A stretch of DNA of 64,000 nucleotides from Cokeromyces recurvatus (GCF_025118155.1 NW_026251421.1:62001-126000); one strand, 5' to 3'. Positions 12,337 to 24,570 are shown, counted from the stretch's first letter. A program made the numbers and translations. The notes: generated by a model from the letters alone, not told the origin.

Positions 12337-14311
12337 ATGTCATTCCAAGCTCGTCTATGTAAAGAAATCTTGGATGAGGAATTTGGGCCTTTTGTTTCGG
12401 TAAGAAAAAAAAAAAAAAAAGACAAATTGACCTATTAATGAAAAAAAAAAAAAGCTGACACTTTTTATTCATCATAGGCAGTAGGTAAACAAATGCTTCT
12501 TAAAGGGCGTTTGACATTAGGCGATCTTGCACGATTCACAGGTTTAACAGGAAGACAAGTTCGAGAAAGTCTTATTGTTCTTATTCAACATGGTTTGACC
12601 TTTTTTTCAGAAGCAGCTGAAGGTAAAAACGAACCTACCTACTATACTACAGATGCCGAAAGAATTATGTTACGTTTACGTATGGGTCCCATTATTCGAG
12701 ATGCTGAAGATCGTTTTGGACCAGAGGTAATATATATATATATATATATGCATATGTATTCATATTCGGATTCTTTTTTTTTTTTAAAAAAAACATATAC
12801 ATATATTTATAGGCTTCACTTATTTGTAAACTTTTATTTACAAACGGTCGAATGACACTTGCAGGTGTTAAAAAATGGATAAATGAAAATGAAACAAAAT
12901 TAAGTAAGAAGATAATATAAGGGCCTCTTCATTTATGAAAAAAAAAACTAATATACATTTTCTGGGGATATAGAATTAAATAAATGTGTACAAGTCTTTA
13001 CAAGATTAGTTGTTCAACATTATATTAAAGCAGTCATGCCTGAACATAGTCGTTCTACTATGGATTTAATTTTAGCAGCAACAGAAAAGGAATCCGAAAA
13101 ATATACAATCATGACATCTCGGGAGCTTGAACATGTAAAAAATACAGCACGAGCACAGATTGAGGCAGAATATAGTACAACTGAAACAATTGGTATGAAA
13201 CGTAAAGCAGCTGATCCCCTTGATTTTCAACGTAAACGTGTTGCATTTGATGATGATTTTGGATCGATGAATAAAGGAGGAGAAGAAGAAGAAGAAGGGG
13301 AGGAGGATGTTGAAATAGATGAGAGTGTCTTTTTTGCTATCAATTATGATAAATTCAATATGATTTTTAGAAATGAGTCAATTGTAGATTTCGCAACTGA
13401 ACGTATTAATCGTACAGCAGGTGAAATTGTGAAAGCCTTTTTAGAACATGGTAAAGACAAGATGAAAATGCTAAAAGAAGAAGACTCTCGTAAGTTATAT
13501 CCATGATATATATTTATGTGTGTGTGTGTAAAGCTGACAAAAAAAAAATTTTTTTTTCATCTTTCTATCTATAGCCTCTGCTACACCTATTCATATTGCA
13601 AATAGAGTTGCAAATACAGATATTGTTTCTAGAGGAGATATCAGTTTACCCAAAGACCCAATTGAACCTAACAAAAAAGCAAGTCTACAAGATATAGTGC
13701 GTGGTTATATTCATTTACTCAAGATAGATGCAGCAGGATTTGTAAAGTCCAAGGACGAAAGAGGTGCAAATCAATTTGCAATTAATTTTGCTAAATTACG
13801 TAATACGATGAAAAGAAAATTAATAGAGGGTCTTGTACGTGAGCGATATGGTGTGGCCACGAGTCGAATTTTAAGAATCTTGATTGAACGTGGAAAATTA
13901 GATGAATCTCAAGTTCAAAAGTTAGCCATGTTACCCCCAAAGGACACCAGAGAAAAGCTTGCACTTTTAAAATTAAAAGGATTTGTAGAAATTCAAGAGG
14001 TGCCAAAGTCAGCTGATCGAGCTCCTAGTCGATGCTTTCATTTATGGTACGTCCCACTTGAGAAATGCTATGAGCAATTATTGGTGGATTGTTATCGATC
14101 CATTGGTAACTTGCAGCAACGTAAGATGTATGAGTTGAGTATTCGTAAACGTTTAATCGATAAGATCAACCGAAGTGATGTTATTGAAAACCCTGATTTA
14201 CTTGGTGAAGCAGAGAAAAAGGAAATTGAAAAAATGGAAAAGATCCTTGAACGACTAGAAGTTTCAAAAATGAGAATAGATAATGTAATTATGATTTTAC
14301 GAGATTTTTAG
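12337..14311 (+). CDS. RPC82: RNA polymerase III subunit RPC3 (RPC82 / POLR3C)
   Basis: Subunit of the RPC82-RPC34-RPC31 subcomplex that RNA polymerase III uses for initiation at tRNA and 5S genes. Five exons (12337-12399, 12478-12726, 12813-12903, 12974-13489, 13575-14311) join in phase to 551 residues. The first winged helix is clear (LCKEILDEEFGPFVSAVGKQ, then GRLTLGDLARFTGLTGRQVR). An acidic linker with a Glu run lies near residue 215, and the later eWH domains include LLKIDAAGF, RYGVATSRILRILIERGKLD and FHLWYVPLEKCYEQLL. The C-terminus ends in a coiled coil (EKKEIEKMEKILERLEVSK). Length is close to other fungal RPC82 proteins. Start chosen at 12337 because it opens the conserved helix and is followed by a clean GTAAGA donor. 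Confidence 0.94.
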
Positions 14312-16498
14312 AAAAAAAAAATAATAATAACGATAATAAATAAAAGAAATCATATTATAAGCGAATGACAAGAAGCTGAATGGGACTTTTCTCCCCATTT
14401 TCTTAGTAATCATGTTATATACATGTATTCCTACTCTTTCTTTTTTTGCCAGTGTATTTGGGATATCAAGTAGTTCGTATGTACACAGAAAAAAAAAAGA
14501 AAGGGAAGATACAATAAGTCTTTCATTCACTTTAAAGCTATCCTAGACAACCAAGCGAATAAATGAATTATTAGTGCAAAAGCGCTACTGAATTAATAAA
14601 AATGAAATGTCATGTTGATGGATCTACTAACTTAGCAATTCAAGAAGATTACTCACTCAATCTTGGAACAAAGATAACTTTTTATTTATTTGTCTTTATC
14701 GTTGTTCTTTATCGAGTAACTAGTTTGCAAAAAATATTCTTTTATTGTCTTTTATTTTAAAGTATTACTTTGATCATGTTTCATGTAGCAATATAGGATT
14801 GACTCTGCTTTTATAGGGTTTTCATAAACAAAAAGAATTATCTAGAATCATTAATTATTTCTTTTTTCATGCTTTTGGATGACTAAGTCTACTAACATGC
14901 ATTCATTTGCTTTACTAGTTGTAAACTGAATCTAGTAGTAATGCATTTCCACTGTGTAGTCATTCAATTCTTGAGAATAATAGGAAGAAGGTCTACAAGT
15001 AGTGTTGATTTAATGGTTCTATAAAAAAATTTTAAATCACTTTTTGATACCAAAAAGGTGCAAAGTTCAAGTGAATGACAGGTTCCCCTCATAAGGTTCT
15101 AGAAACAAATCATTATGTTTTGGCGTAAGATTTTTTTTTTTTGGGGGGGGAGGGGGTAAGGAGAGGAAAATCAATAAATGCGTCATATGATAAGCGGTAA
15201 CAGGAAATAAATTATATATAAAAAAAAAAAAGATATTGGATAATTCATGAAAAGATTCAAACCGCCTTACACTATTGTTGTTGATAATGTATGAATAAAG
15301 CATAAGATGTGACTATAAAATCAAAATATGGATAGCTGCTATAGTAGATTAACAAGATTTTGACACGTGTGTTCTTATAATATCAATGTTTGTGATTTAT
15401 CTAGTTACTTCGTAAAACCTGACATTAACTTCTAGTAGTCGAATAATGACCTGATGCAGTTCTGTTTCTTATAAAACGTCAGTCTAGTTCTTCTCTATAT
15501 TTTCCCTCTTTTTTTTTTTCTTTTTTTTTAAAAAAAAAATACTATTGCTGCTATTAGTCGAACTTTAAAATATTAATTTCAGATCGGGAAAAAAAAGAGC
15601 GTACATAAAAAACTATTTTCAATTAGCAGTGAATATGATTGATTAAATGGACTAATTAAACATTGGAAATATAGCAGTAGTCTTGTCAATACTGGCTAAT
15701 CATTTTATATCTTGATAAGGTGTAAGGAGCACTAATGTAAGGGGGTTTTTTTTTTTCTATTATAAATCGTCCATGAATGTAAAAGAAGGTTTTATATTAA
15801 TAACCGGAAAATAGAAATGCGTTGTTGGGTAATTGATGTTTTTTTTTTAGATTCCAGCAGATAGAACCAATAAGTTATTAGAACTTTAGAGATATAATTA
15901 CATGAAGGGAAGTAGTAATCAGTGACAAGTATCTAGTACTATTAGTGTTCGAACTAAAGAATTTATATACATGAAGGAAAAAAGCATTTTATCATAAAGT
16001 ATAATATAGCCACAAATGATATATTTTACATCTATGCTTATTCATTTTAATAATTGTGTGATTCACTTTGTTTGAAGAAGATATAATTCTATTTAAAATC
16101 TTAAAATATAGGATGATAGAAGTCTGATATAATGCTGAAAGATAACAAGAAAAAGTATATCACCATAGTGATAAATAGTAATTTTAACTATTTTCAAAAC
16201 AACAACAAATGCATTAACTATGATCACATTTTTTGTAATCAATTTGATTTGTGCTGCCGAAAAGATCGACAATAAATTAAAAGGATCTGCATTAAATGAT
16301 TGGTTGTGTTGTAAGCCTCAAAAAAAAAAAAAAAAAAAAATAAAAAATAAAAAAAAATAAAAAAAAAATAAATAAATAAATAAAAATAAAAAAATTATTA
16401 TTACAATAACCACCCCTTTCTTTTTTCTTTTTCTTTATTTTTTTCTTTTCTTTTTTTTCCCTTTTTCTTTTGGCTTATATACAAATAAATAATATAGA
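14312..16498. other. Gene-poor 2.2-kb intergenic region
   Basis: AT-rich non-coding sequence between RPC82 and a small unknown gene. The open frames are short and lack fungal codon character. Visible landmarks are a G-run at about 15142-15155, poly-A tracts near 15225 and 16320-16340, and an A-rich stretch with interspersed T to 16395 followed by a pyrimidine-rich leader (16410-16470). No RNA gene could be recognised by eye. Confidence 0.55.
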
Positions 16499-16792
16499 AT
16501 GAATATGGCTTCAATTCCTTCACCACCACCATCACCTTTATCTAATTACCGTCGTCATCGTAGATGCGATAGTTTTACTTTAATACAAGCTATTATGAAA
16601 GAAAGAGAAAAAGAAGAACACAAAGAAGAAGAAAAATTGCTAAAATCAAAATCATTACGTTACAGTCCGTCTACAAGTCTAACATCCTTATCTGTTATAA
16701 AAGAGGAAAATAATAGTCATAAAAATATATCACATCATCCTTCTGTTAGATTTACAACAGAGCCACCCAAAGTATATCATTATAATATCTAG
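16499..16792 (+). CDS. Small basic Ser/Pro-rich protein of unknown function
   Basis: Single-exon 97-residue protein that I do not recognise. It starts with a Pro/Ser cluster (IPSPPPSPLSNYRRHRR), continues with CDSFTLIQAIMKERE and a Lys/Glu-rich helix, then a Ser/Thr-rich stretch, and ends SVRFTTEPPKVYHYNI. The SP and RRxxS-type sites suggest a phosphoprotein, but that is inference. The pyrimidine-rich leader, sensible composition and clean stop argue for a real gene. It converges on the WW/FF gene, with 59 bp between the two stop codons. No signal peptide or membrane helix is visible. Confidence 0.6.
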   Translation: MNMASIPSPPPSPLSNYRRHRRCDSFTLIQAIMKEREKEEHKEEEKLLKSKSLRYSPSTSLTSLSVIKEENNSHKNISHHPSVRFTTEPPKVYHYNI

Positions 16793-16851
16793 TTAATAAC
16801 CGCAGCTATTTATGGTAAAAAAAATTTAAAATTTTTTATTTATTTATTCAT

Positions 16852-18311
16852 TCATTTTTTTGCTGATAACTCATCTAAATAATCACGGAAAAGATCTTCT
16901 CTTTCAAGTTTAGATTCAATAGCATAATAACGATCATCTTTTTCAAGGATTCTTTTGGCATCTCTCCAACGTATCCCTACTTGAATTTCCTTTGTGCTAC
17001 GTAAAAGCTCCATATAATCTTCCTTTGGATTCCTTTTTTTCTTTCCCAGCTGATGTTTCACATGGTCTTTAAACAATATTTCTTTTTCCTTTGTACTTGC
17101 TAAGGCTTTAAATCTTGGATCATCTCTATATTTTCTACGGAAATCTTCCCAATACATTTTCTCTGTTACTTTGGACCAAAGCAAATCTCTAAATTCATCT
17201 TCTGGTTTCTATATTTACGTGTTAATCATCCATTATACCCCCTCTTATTTATTCTTACTTTTTTACTAATCTTTTCATTTTTAATCTTTTCCCCTAAAGC
17301 ACTACAATGTTTATTAAACAAGTTCTTTTGCTTATTATTGGCTACCACTAAAATAAAATTATTCGTAAATAGTCCTTTTTTTTTTTTTTTTGGTTCATTT
17401 ACACTTACATGAAAATCTCGGATCTGATATCAATTTTGGATATTCAACGGAATAAACTGCAAAAGGAGAAGTAATTTTTTCTTTTAATAATTCATTAAAT
17501 TTAGCAATACATTCTTCTTCTGATAATTTATTTTCTTTTCTTTCTCGGTTTGTTTGTTTTCCATTTCTTGTTCTTGTTCTTCTTCTATTGGTTCATTTTC
17601 CTGTTCCATTTGTTGTAATTGCCACATAATATCCTCTTCAGTCATTCTATGTACATTAAATAGAATTAACATTCATGATGGGAAGTTTGTTTTTTTTTTT
17701 GACATGTAAAGCAGTTGAATCTTACTCTGTAGTTTCGACACTATTTTCAGTTATATGAGTTTCTTTTTCTTGGTCTTTATTTTCTTCTTGGTCTTTATTT
17801 TCTTCTTTTACTTGAGCTTTATTCTCCTCTTCTAACTTTATACGTTTTGCCTTTTTCTCTTGTTCTGCTTCTTCAATCTCCCTTTTTTATTCTTTTCCTC
17901 TTCTTCCATCTTTTTTAATAATTCCATAGGTTCCTTTAGTTCTTCAGGCATTTCCCAAACTGATTTCTTAGTTTCTCGATCATAATAAAATTCATAACCA
18001 TCATGAGTAATAACAAACAACCAATGTGTATTTGGGATCTTTTTCCTATCAAACGTGTAAATATATATGTATATATATATGTATATTTTTTTTCTTCTTC
18101 TTTCAGGTTACTTTATTTGCTTCTTTTTCTTTTGTGGTTGTGATTGATGAATAGGAAAGATCCATGAGGTTTGTTTCGTGAATGTATTATACCAATAAGG
18201 CTGTCCTGTAGGTGTACGGTACTCGATCCATCCTGGTGGTAATGTAGGCATTCCATATGGATTATACATTAATGGTAATGCTTGACCTTGAGGATTTATA
18301 ACTGGATCCAT
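16852..18311 (-). CDS. WW/FF-domain protein, TCERG1/Dre4-like, with two apparent frameshifts
   Basis: Likely couples transcription and pre-mRNA splicing, as TCERG1/CA150 and fission-yeast Dre4 do. Exons: 18311-18112, 18045-17726, 17646-17409, 17347-17259, 17208-16852. Domains in order: a WW domain (LPPGWIEYRTPTGQPYWYNT), a second WW-like unit (WLFVITHDGYEFYYDRETKK), an acidic coiled region with TEEDIMWQLQQME, and then FF repeats ending ILEKDDRYYAIESKLERED. Splicing is phase-consistent, but the frame breaks twice inside exons, at the six-base T run 17883-17888 and at the A-rich run near 17537-17548 (plus-strand coordinates). Each break needs one extra base to restore the reading; with both, the chain would be 401 residues. 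These may be homopolymer sequencing errors or real lesions. Prp40 is an alternative family, but the C-terminal FF pattern fits TCERG1/Dre4 better. Confidence 0.75.
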
Positions 18312-18700
18312 GTTCAATTCACAAGATAAAAAAAAAATAATAATGATACAAAAAAAAAAAAAAAAAAAAAATGTTATTCTTTCATTACTCCGATAAAATA
18401 ATATTTTTTTTTTTTTTTTCACCAAATTCTATGAACAAGTTACTACTATTGAAAAGCTATTTTAATACAAGTGTGGTCGACTCATGATGTTCTCTATTTA
18501 TCTCTCTCATTATTAACTATCAATAAATAATTTATCTTTTCATCTAAAAGAAATAACGTGTTATGAAGAAATATTTAAAAGAAAAGGTTATTTATTTATT
18601 TGCATCAAGCAATTCACAGTAATAATAAAGCATATAAAATGTGTAATATGTAAGCAAAACCAGTTTGCCCCTCTTTTTTTTTTCTTGGTTTTTTTTTTGT
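18312..18700. other. Region between barrel gene 1 and WW/FF gene
   Basis: Upstream side of the WW/FF gene and downstream side of the first secreted barrel gene. It holds A- and T-runs (18351-18371 and 18407-18419) and AT-rich sequence. No coding support. Confidence 0.5.
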
Positions 18701-19087
18701 TTAAATGGACCAAGTAACAGAGATACGACCTTCACCAAGTTCACCCAGTTTCTTGAATGCAGAAGGACTTAAATCAACATCTTCTTTACCACAACCAGGA
18801 CATGTATCAACTACCGTGACAGAAACAGAACCAGAGCTGCCTTTCACATTAATGGTCTTTCCACAATAAGAGCTACCACTACCGCCCATTAATTCACTTG
18901 AAAGAGCGACTACCATATCATCATTCGAATTCGTTTCACCACATGAGCCAAGACCTACATCATAGTAAGTAGCATCTCCTGACATCGATCCACGAGCTTC
19001 AATAGGTGCAGCTTGAGATAATGTTGACATGAAGAAAATAATAAAGGCCAAGAAAGAAAGAAGACTAATAGAGCAAGTTGACTTCAT
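18701..19087 (-). CDS. Secreted RlpA-like double-psi beta-barrel protein (copy 1)
   Basis: Small secreted protein of the RlpA/barwin/expansin-like double-psi beta-barrel superfamily, 128 residues, single exon. A signal peptide covers about residues 1-26 (hydrophobic core LLSFLAFIIFFMSTLSQA, then APIEARG with a possible Kex2-like trim). The mature domain reads SGDATYYDVGLGSCGETNSN, CGKTINV, VTVVDTCPGCGKEDVDLSPSAF and ends TWSI. The barrel landmarks (ATYY, CG, VVDTCPGCG, DLSPSAF) and four core cysteines are in place. These proteins usually act on or at the cell wall. Enzymatic activity is not implied. It is paralogous to the gene at 21578-21952 on the same strand and shares an upstream promoter element with it. 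Confidence 0.88.
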   Translation of the reverse strand: MKSTCSISLLSFLAFIIFFMSTLSQAAPIEARGSMSGDATYYDVGLGSCGETNSNDDMVVALSSELMGGSGSSYCGKTINVKGSSGSVSVTVVDTCPGCGKEDVDLSPSAFKKLGELGEGRISVTWSI

Positions 19088-19164
19088 TTTGTTTGTTGAT
19101 GATATACGATGAAAGGGAAATTAAAGCAGTAGCCTTAGTTGGTTAAAAAAGAAGGGAATATAAA

Positions 19165-19178
19165 AACGACCAGCGTTG
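19165..19178 (-). promoter_or_regulatory. Conserved upstream element of barrel gene 1
   Basis: Reads CAACGCTGGTCGTT on the minus strand, 78 bp before the start codon at 19087 and next to a TTTATAT stretch. The paralogue at 21578-21952 has a 12-of-14 match (22023-22036) at 71 bp. The flanks are otherwise diverged, so the match suggests a retained binding site. The factor is unknown. Confidence 0.5.
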
Positions 19179-21468
19179 AAGGAATAAAATAAGATAGATA
19201 AATATATCCTTTTTTGTTTTCCTCTCTCTCTCTTTCTCGGCTCTTTTATAGCTTTTTTTTTTAAGACTCCATCTTTAGATGCTTACGGAAAGAAGTATGT
19301 AGCACTAAATAGGATTACTACTCTTGCATTCTTATAGGGAGAACAGGAGAATAGAGACGATTATCACTACTTTGTTCTGGAACTAAAAGAAATGAGTTTA
19401 AATCTTTTTTTTTTCTTTTTTTTTAAACCAGTCATTAGGAAAGCCTTTATTTGCTTAAGCGGGAATCTATTAAAAATTACCCAGATTTGTTACTTATTAG
19501 TGTTGATCGTCTTAATAATAGTAATTTACATTGACATTTTTGGGAATAAATTATAATAAATAAGCAGACAAAAAAATGGTCTTGATTATTATCAAATTGA
19601 TTCAAATTAGCCAAGCATTATTTTTTTTGTCTCTATTTTGCTTATTGAATCATATCAATTAAACAGTGGGGGTCCCGTATTTTTTTTTTTATCTCTTTTA
19701 AAAGAAAAGATATAGGCTCTTGAAAAATAAAAGGCTAAAATCAAGTCTGGGTATTGACCATTTTTATTGCCAAATAAAAAAAAAACTTTTTCCATGTTTC
19801 AACACAAAGTAGTAATGGACCCTAACTATGACTGCTATTAAATAGAGTTCCTTTTATTATCTAATTAAATTCATTTTTTTTTAATTATTATTATTATTTT
19901 CCTTAAGAAAACATGATGTGGTTTTTTTTTCTCTTTATATATACACATGTATGCTTTTCATTAGGTTTACTTTTTCTTATTCACATAAAGGCATACATAA
20001 TACTACGTACTTGAATAAAATAATATCGGAGATTTCTTTTTTTTTTGCACAGATAAGTGAAGCTGAGCTAGATAATAATACGTGTAACTATCCTAAAATG
20101 CTAGATAAAGCTAATTGTAGATTGTCTTGGTAGTCTTTAATTGGATTTTTTTTTTAAAAAAAAATAGTCATTATTTTAGTTCATTAAAGTAGTTTTTGTT
20201 CTATACTGTTTTTGTATGCTATTTTATGCGGATTAAGAAAAAAAAAGAAGGGGGGGAAGGGCCACAGTTCCGATGATAGAGCATGACCTTCATTAATTTT
20301 TTTTTTTAGAAACATGTATTAAAATAGAGGTTTCCTCTCCCCCCCACCACCTTTTTTCTTACTCACCACTACACAACATGTATTGTAAAAAGAAGTAAAG
20401 GACATTTGAAACACAAGTAAATAAGTCCAGACTTTAAATGTTGTTTTGTTTATTTACTTTCTTTTTTTTAATAAAAAGATGCATTCCTCAAGCAAAGAAG
20501 AAATAATAATAAAGGACTTTATTTTAAAAGTATAATACAATGTATTAAACTCATAAAATAAATATCAGTTTGTTTAAAACATAATCCTTTATAAAAAAAA
20601 TGGATAGAAAGTATTCTTGTAGTGGAGTAGATATAATAACACAACATGTTATGTAGTAGTAGTAGTAGTAGTACTATTATTATTAGAAGTATACCCCTGA
20701 TGATAACTGAGTTTTGTTTACAACTATTGACATGTATAGCGTCATATATAAACTGCCAAATTCAAGAAAGTAGTGATTAAGAAGAAAAAGAAAATAGTTG
20801 CATTCTATTAGCTATTTAAAAAAAAAAGTAAAAAAGAAACGGTAATAAAGACTAGTCCTTTATGTATTCTCAATTTCAATGATCATTATTATAAGATTAC
20901 AAAAAAGAAATAAAGTTAGAGAAGGAGAAGGGTTATAATATTCGATACATTTATGCGTATAACAACTGAATACGTAATATATGCGCATAATTGGGGCCAA
21001 CATTTATGTTGAACTCTTCTGTAGCAATAGCAGTAGCAATAGTAGTAGTAGCGTTTCAGGTTCATGTCAAAGCGCACATGTAACCTTTAACATATATCAA
21101 AAAAAAGGGAAATAACAGATGTTATGTAATAGTTATATAAGACTCGTTTGTTACACCATTAATAATGATGATAGCATGTCTGTGCTCCCTTATCATATTT
21201 ATTGTTGTTGTTGTATGCATCATCATTCTTTTATGTATAATAATGCAATGCATTATTCTATTTTAAAGAATTTACTCATATTTTTGATTTAATAGATTCG
21301 AGCTTTCATTATTATAATATCATCTGTCAACGTGAAACACAGTTTAACACATTAAACAATTTAACAAAAAAAAAATGTTAACTTTTTTTATTTATTAAAA
21401 TAATTCGTTTATTATAACGAAAATGCGAAACCAGTTCGTCAACAAGCAGTAGTATTTTTCTTTTCTTT

Positions 21469-21517
<49 letters not shown>

Positions 21518-21577
21518 AAAAAAAAAATGAAAAAAATAAAAATACAGAAAAAAAAATATATATCCTCTTCCACTTAT
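19179..21577. other. Gene-poor region between the two barrel paralogues
   Basis: About 2.4 kb of AT-rich sequence with no credible gene. It includes short (TAG)n stretches near 20655-20670 and 21035-21052, C/G runs near 20250 and 20340, and a 36-base poly-A tract at 21477-21512. The open frames are short, Phe/Tyr-rich or Lys-rich. Confidence 0.55.
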
Positions 21578-21952
21578 TTAAAGTGACCAAGTAATAGGAA
21601 CAACACCTTGTTCAAGTTTACCAAGTTTTTTAAATGCAGAGGGACTTAAATCAATATCTTCTCTACCACAACCAGGACATGTATCAACTACTTTAACTTT
21701 AACTGATTTAGAACCAGATTTTATAGTAATAAATCTACCACAATAGGAACTACCAGCATGACTACCCATTAAATCTATAGAGAGAGCACAAACCATCTCA
21801 CTATCTGTATTTGTTTCTCCACAGGAACCTAAACCAACTTCATAATAAGTGGCTTTACCAGACATAGCTTGACGTTTATGAAGAGGTGCTGCTTGAGCAA
21901 TTGACAAGAAGAAGAAGAAAGAAAGGATAGTGAATAATAAAGAAGTCTTCAT
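21578..21952 (-). CDS. Secreted RlpA-like double-psi beta-barrel protein (copy 2)
   Basis: Paralogue of the protein at 18701-19087; 124 residues, single exon. The signal peptide is about residues 1-21 (KTSLLFTILSFFFFLSIAQA), followed by APLHKR, a likely Kex2 dibasic site. The domain keeps ATYYEVGLGSCGETNT, SSYCGRFITI, VKVVDTCPGCGREDIDLSPS and ends TWSL. Compared with copy 1 it is more basic and has MVCAL with an extra Cys where copy 1 has MVVAL. The two genes are in the same orientation about 2.5 kb apart, so an old tandem duplication is the simplest origin. Probable cell-wall or extracellular role; the substrate is unknown. Confidence 0.88.
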   Translation of the reverse strand: MKTSLLFTILSFFFFLSIAQAAPLHKRQAMSGKATYYEVGLGSCGETNTDSEMVCALSIDLMGSHAGSSYCGRFITIKSGSKSVKVKVVDTCPGCGREDIDLSPSAFKKLGKLEQGVVPITWSL

Positions 21953-22022
21953 GTTGTATTCTATAATTTTTTTTTTATATGTATTTATTTTTCTTTAAGC
22001 CTCCAAGTGTATTGATCAATAT

Positions 22023-22036
22023 AACGTCCAGCGTCG
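22023..22036 (-). promoter_or_regulatory. Conserved upstream element of barrel gene 2
   Basis: Reads CGACGCTGGACGTT on the minus strand, 71 bp upstream of the start at 21952 and next to ATAT. It is the partner of the element at 19165-19178. Confidence 0.5.
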
Positions 22037-24570
22037 TTTAAAAGTATGAATGAAAAGACAAGAAACGATAAGATTTTATTTTGTTTTATTTACTTTCTTT
22101 TTATATATTCGATTTGATAATGCGGAATTTATAATATTAACTCCTGATAATAGACTTTTGACAAAAAAAGGGAGTTTTTTTGTTATTTTTATTATCATTT
22201 TTTAAATTCAGAAGAAAATAATAATAATAATAATAATAAAAGATGATAATTTATTATTTAAAAAAAAAAACATATCCTACCTATTATACAACAACAAGAA
22301 GAAGACATTAAAAGATTTCTTTCTTTCTTTCTTTCTTTCTTTCCTTCCTTCTTTCTTTCTTTTTTTATTATATAACAAACAATATGTATATAAACCAATT
22401 AGAAATCGTTTAAATAATTAATATTATATTTAATAATATGTATAAAATGTCAATTCTTTATATCTATTTGTGTTATTCTAATAGTAATAATTCCTTCGGT
22501 TGCTAATGAGAAGAAGTAGTAGTAGTTATGACGATGATACTACAACAGGTCTGAGTTCTCCTTCAAATGATTACCATAACTACTCCAATGAAATGTTATT
22601 AATTAGGTAATGTTTCTAGTTTACGTTGCTTCCCCCCCCCACACCCTCATATACAAATATATAATGTCTTGCTTTCTATGATGATATTATGTCACTTGTT
22701 TTGTTGTTACGTTACAGGTAAATTTTGTCTTGGCATATTGTATTTTAGTCAACTGACATTTATTAAACTGAAACCTTTTTTTTTTTTTTTTTTTTTGCTA
22801 TTCATCACTCAAAAAGGGATGGGAAGGGAAGGATAGAGTAAGATAAAATACAGCATTCATTTATTATTATACACACATAAAGGGGAGAATGTGCCTGAAT
22901 ATTATTAATAATAAATGCACCTATTAAATAGAACAATAATTATTATTGTTGTTGTCAGTCATTAATTTCATTGTTTGTTGACTATTGCTACTGTACTACA
23001 TTGTTGCAGTAATGGAAGATAATTAGAGTTCGGGCAATTGTGTATATTTACATTCATGTCTCATTACTTTTAACATGGTGCTTTCTAATAATTGCTCAAG
23101 AAGGAAAAGTAATAATAATAATAATAAGCCAATTTATGTGTATTCATCATTCCATTTTTGTGAAATGAACAAAATATCTGTCTTTTTTTGTCTTTATTCA
23201 ACGTTTTTTTTTTTTTATTATTTTATACATTTATACAATGAAATAATGAGACAAATGATTTCTACAGATATAATATCAGGAATTCATTATCTACTCTTAG
23301 CAATGAATGAATTATTATAGGCCTAGTCAAGTGACGATTTTGTCAAGATCAAATCAATTCATGTGTTCATATTAAATAGAAACCTATCATATTCTTTGAC
23401 AACACTGAACATATTTAGTAAGCGTGACTCATATCTTCTTTGTTTATCTTTTCTCATCACAACTAAAAAATTGAAATGCATTTTTAAGTTTCTATATTCT
23501 CTCCTTGCTATGTTAAATGATTACCTTATTGACAACATTTAACTGATATATAATGACAACATTCCCTTTTATTCTTATCAACTATAGAATGAATGAATGT
23601 TTCATATTAGCAAAAGTAAATGAAAATGCTTGTTCACAGACTCCCTAAAGGAACTTTGATATGTAATACATATCTATTCTCAAACTAATTGTATAATACG
23701 ATTCAATCATAATATGACTACTATTGCAATACAACTTATTAAAGACATTGAATTATTCTTATACTGCTGTCGTTGTTTTTTTTTTCTTAATAAGGGATTT
23801 TACATTTAGACAATACAAAAGTGTATCAAAGCCTTACAGATTTAGTCTCTAATATTATCTTTATCCTTACTGTATCATACTATTTTTTACAGAGCTATTA
23901 TTAAAACTTGATATTCATATACATATACAATTATATTTTTTTTTATAAAAAAGCCTACCCCATGATTGTTAGTAAAAACATTTTTTAAACAGTTAACGGC
24001 CTTCTTTATAAAAACTCTTAAAGTGTTTTCCACAAGGCAACATAAATGAACGCCGTTGTCAGTCTGTCTGTCTTTCTTTATTTGATAACTCCTTTGGTTG
24101 ACACCAGATGTCATGTTTTGAATATAGTTGTTGGTGATCTACTAGTGATTTTTTTTTTCACTTACTGTCTCAGTCACTCTACATAAACGCGTTCTACTTA
24201 CTGTTTCTATTATATACGTCATTGTTATCTGTTATCATTTTAAAGCAGTTAAAGATATGATCAACTCATTTATCAATAATAATAAAAGAGCAGCATTTAT
24301 GTTATGTCATTGTATTACTCTTTAGCTTATCAAACATGTATACTGCTTAAATTCGAACAATATTACTATTATAATAAAATGGCTCTATTCTTACAAATAG
24401 ATATGGTTTCATTTTATCTATTCTTATAACCAAATACTATGTTTTACAATAAGTCTTTCTTATTCTTATTATTTTAGTCATGTCTACTTGGGGGAAGAAG
24501 GAAAGAGTTGAGAGAAAAAAAAAAGAGGTCTAGAAATATATATGTAAAATGCTTGTATTTTTTATTTGAT
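22037..24570. other. Gene-poor 2.5-kb intergenic region
   Basis: AT-rich sequence between barrel gene 2 and the RBM18-like gene. It contains an (AAT)n run near 22219-22238, a (TTTC)n/(TTCC)n stretch at about 22318-22362, a C-run at 22633-22641 and a 21-base T run ending near 22796. One 34-codon open frame at 22506-22610 (Ser/Asp-rich, ends LLIR) has plausible composition but is too short to call. No other gene-like signal. Confidence 0.5.

Noticed and set aside
19918..20133. 71-codon frame in the gap between barrel genes
   Set aside because: Phe/Tyr-rich start, no homology impression, no leader or splice context.
22506..22610. 34-codon Ser/Asp-rich frame
   Set aside because: Reasonable composition but too short and without other support; noted only in the gap description.
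23075..24114. Two frames of 81 and 75 codons on opposite strands
   Set aside because: Biased composition from poly-T/AAT tracts and no recognisable motif.
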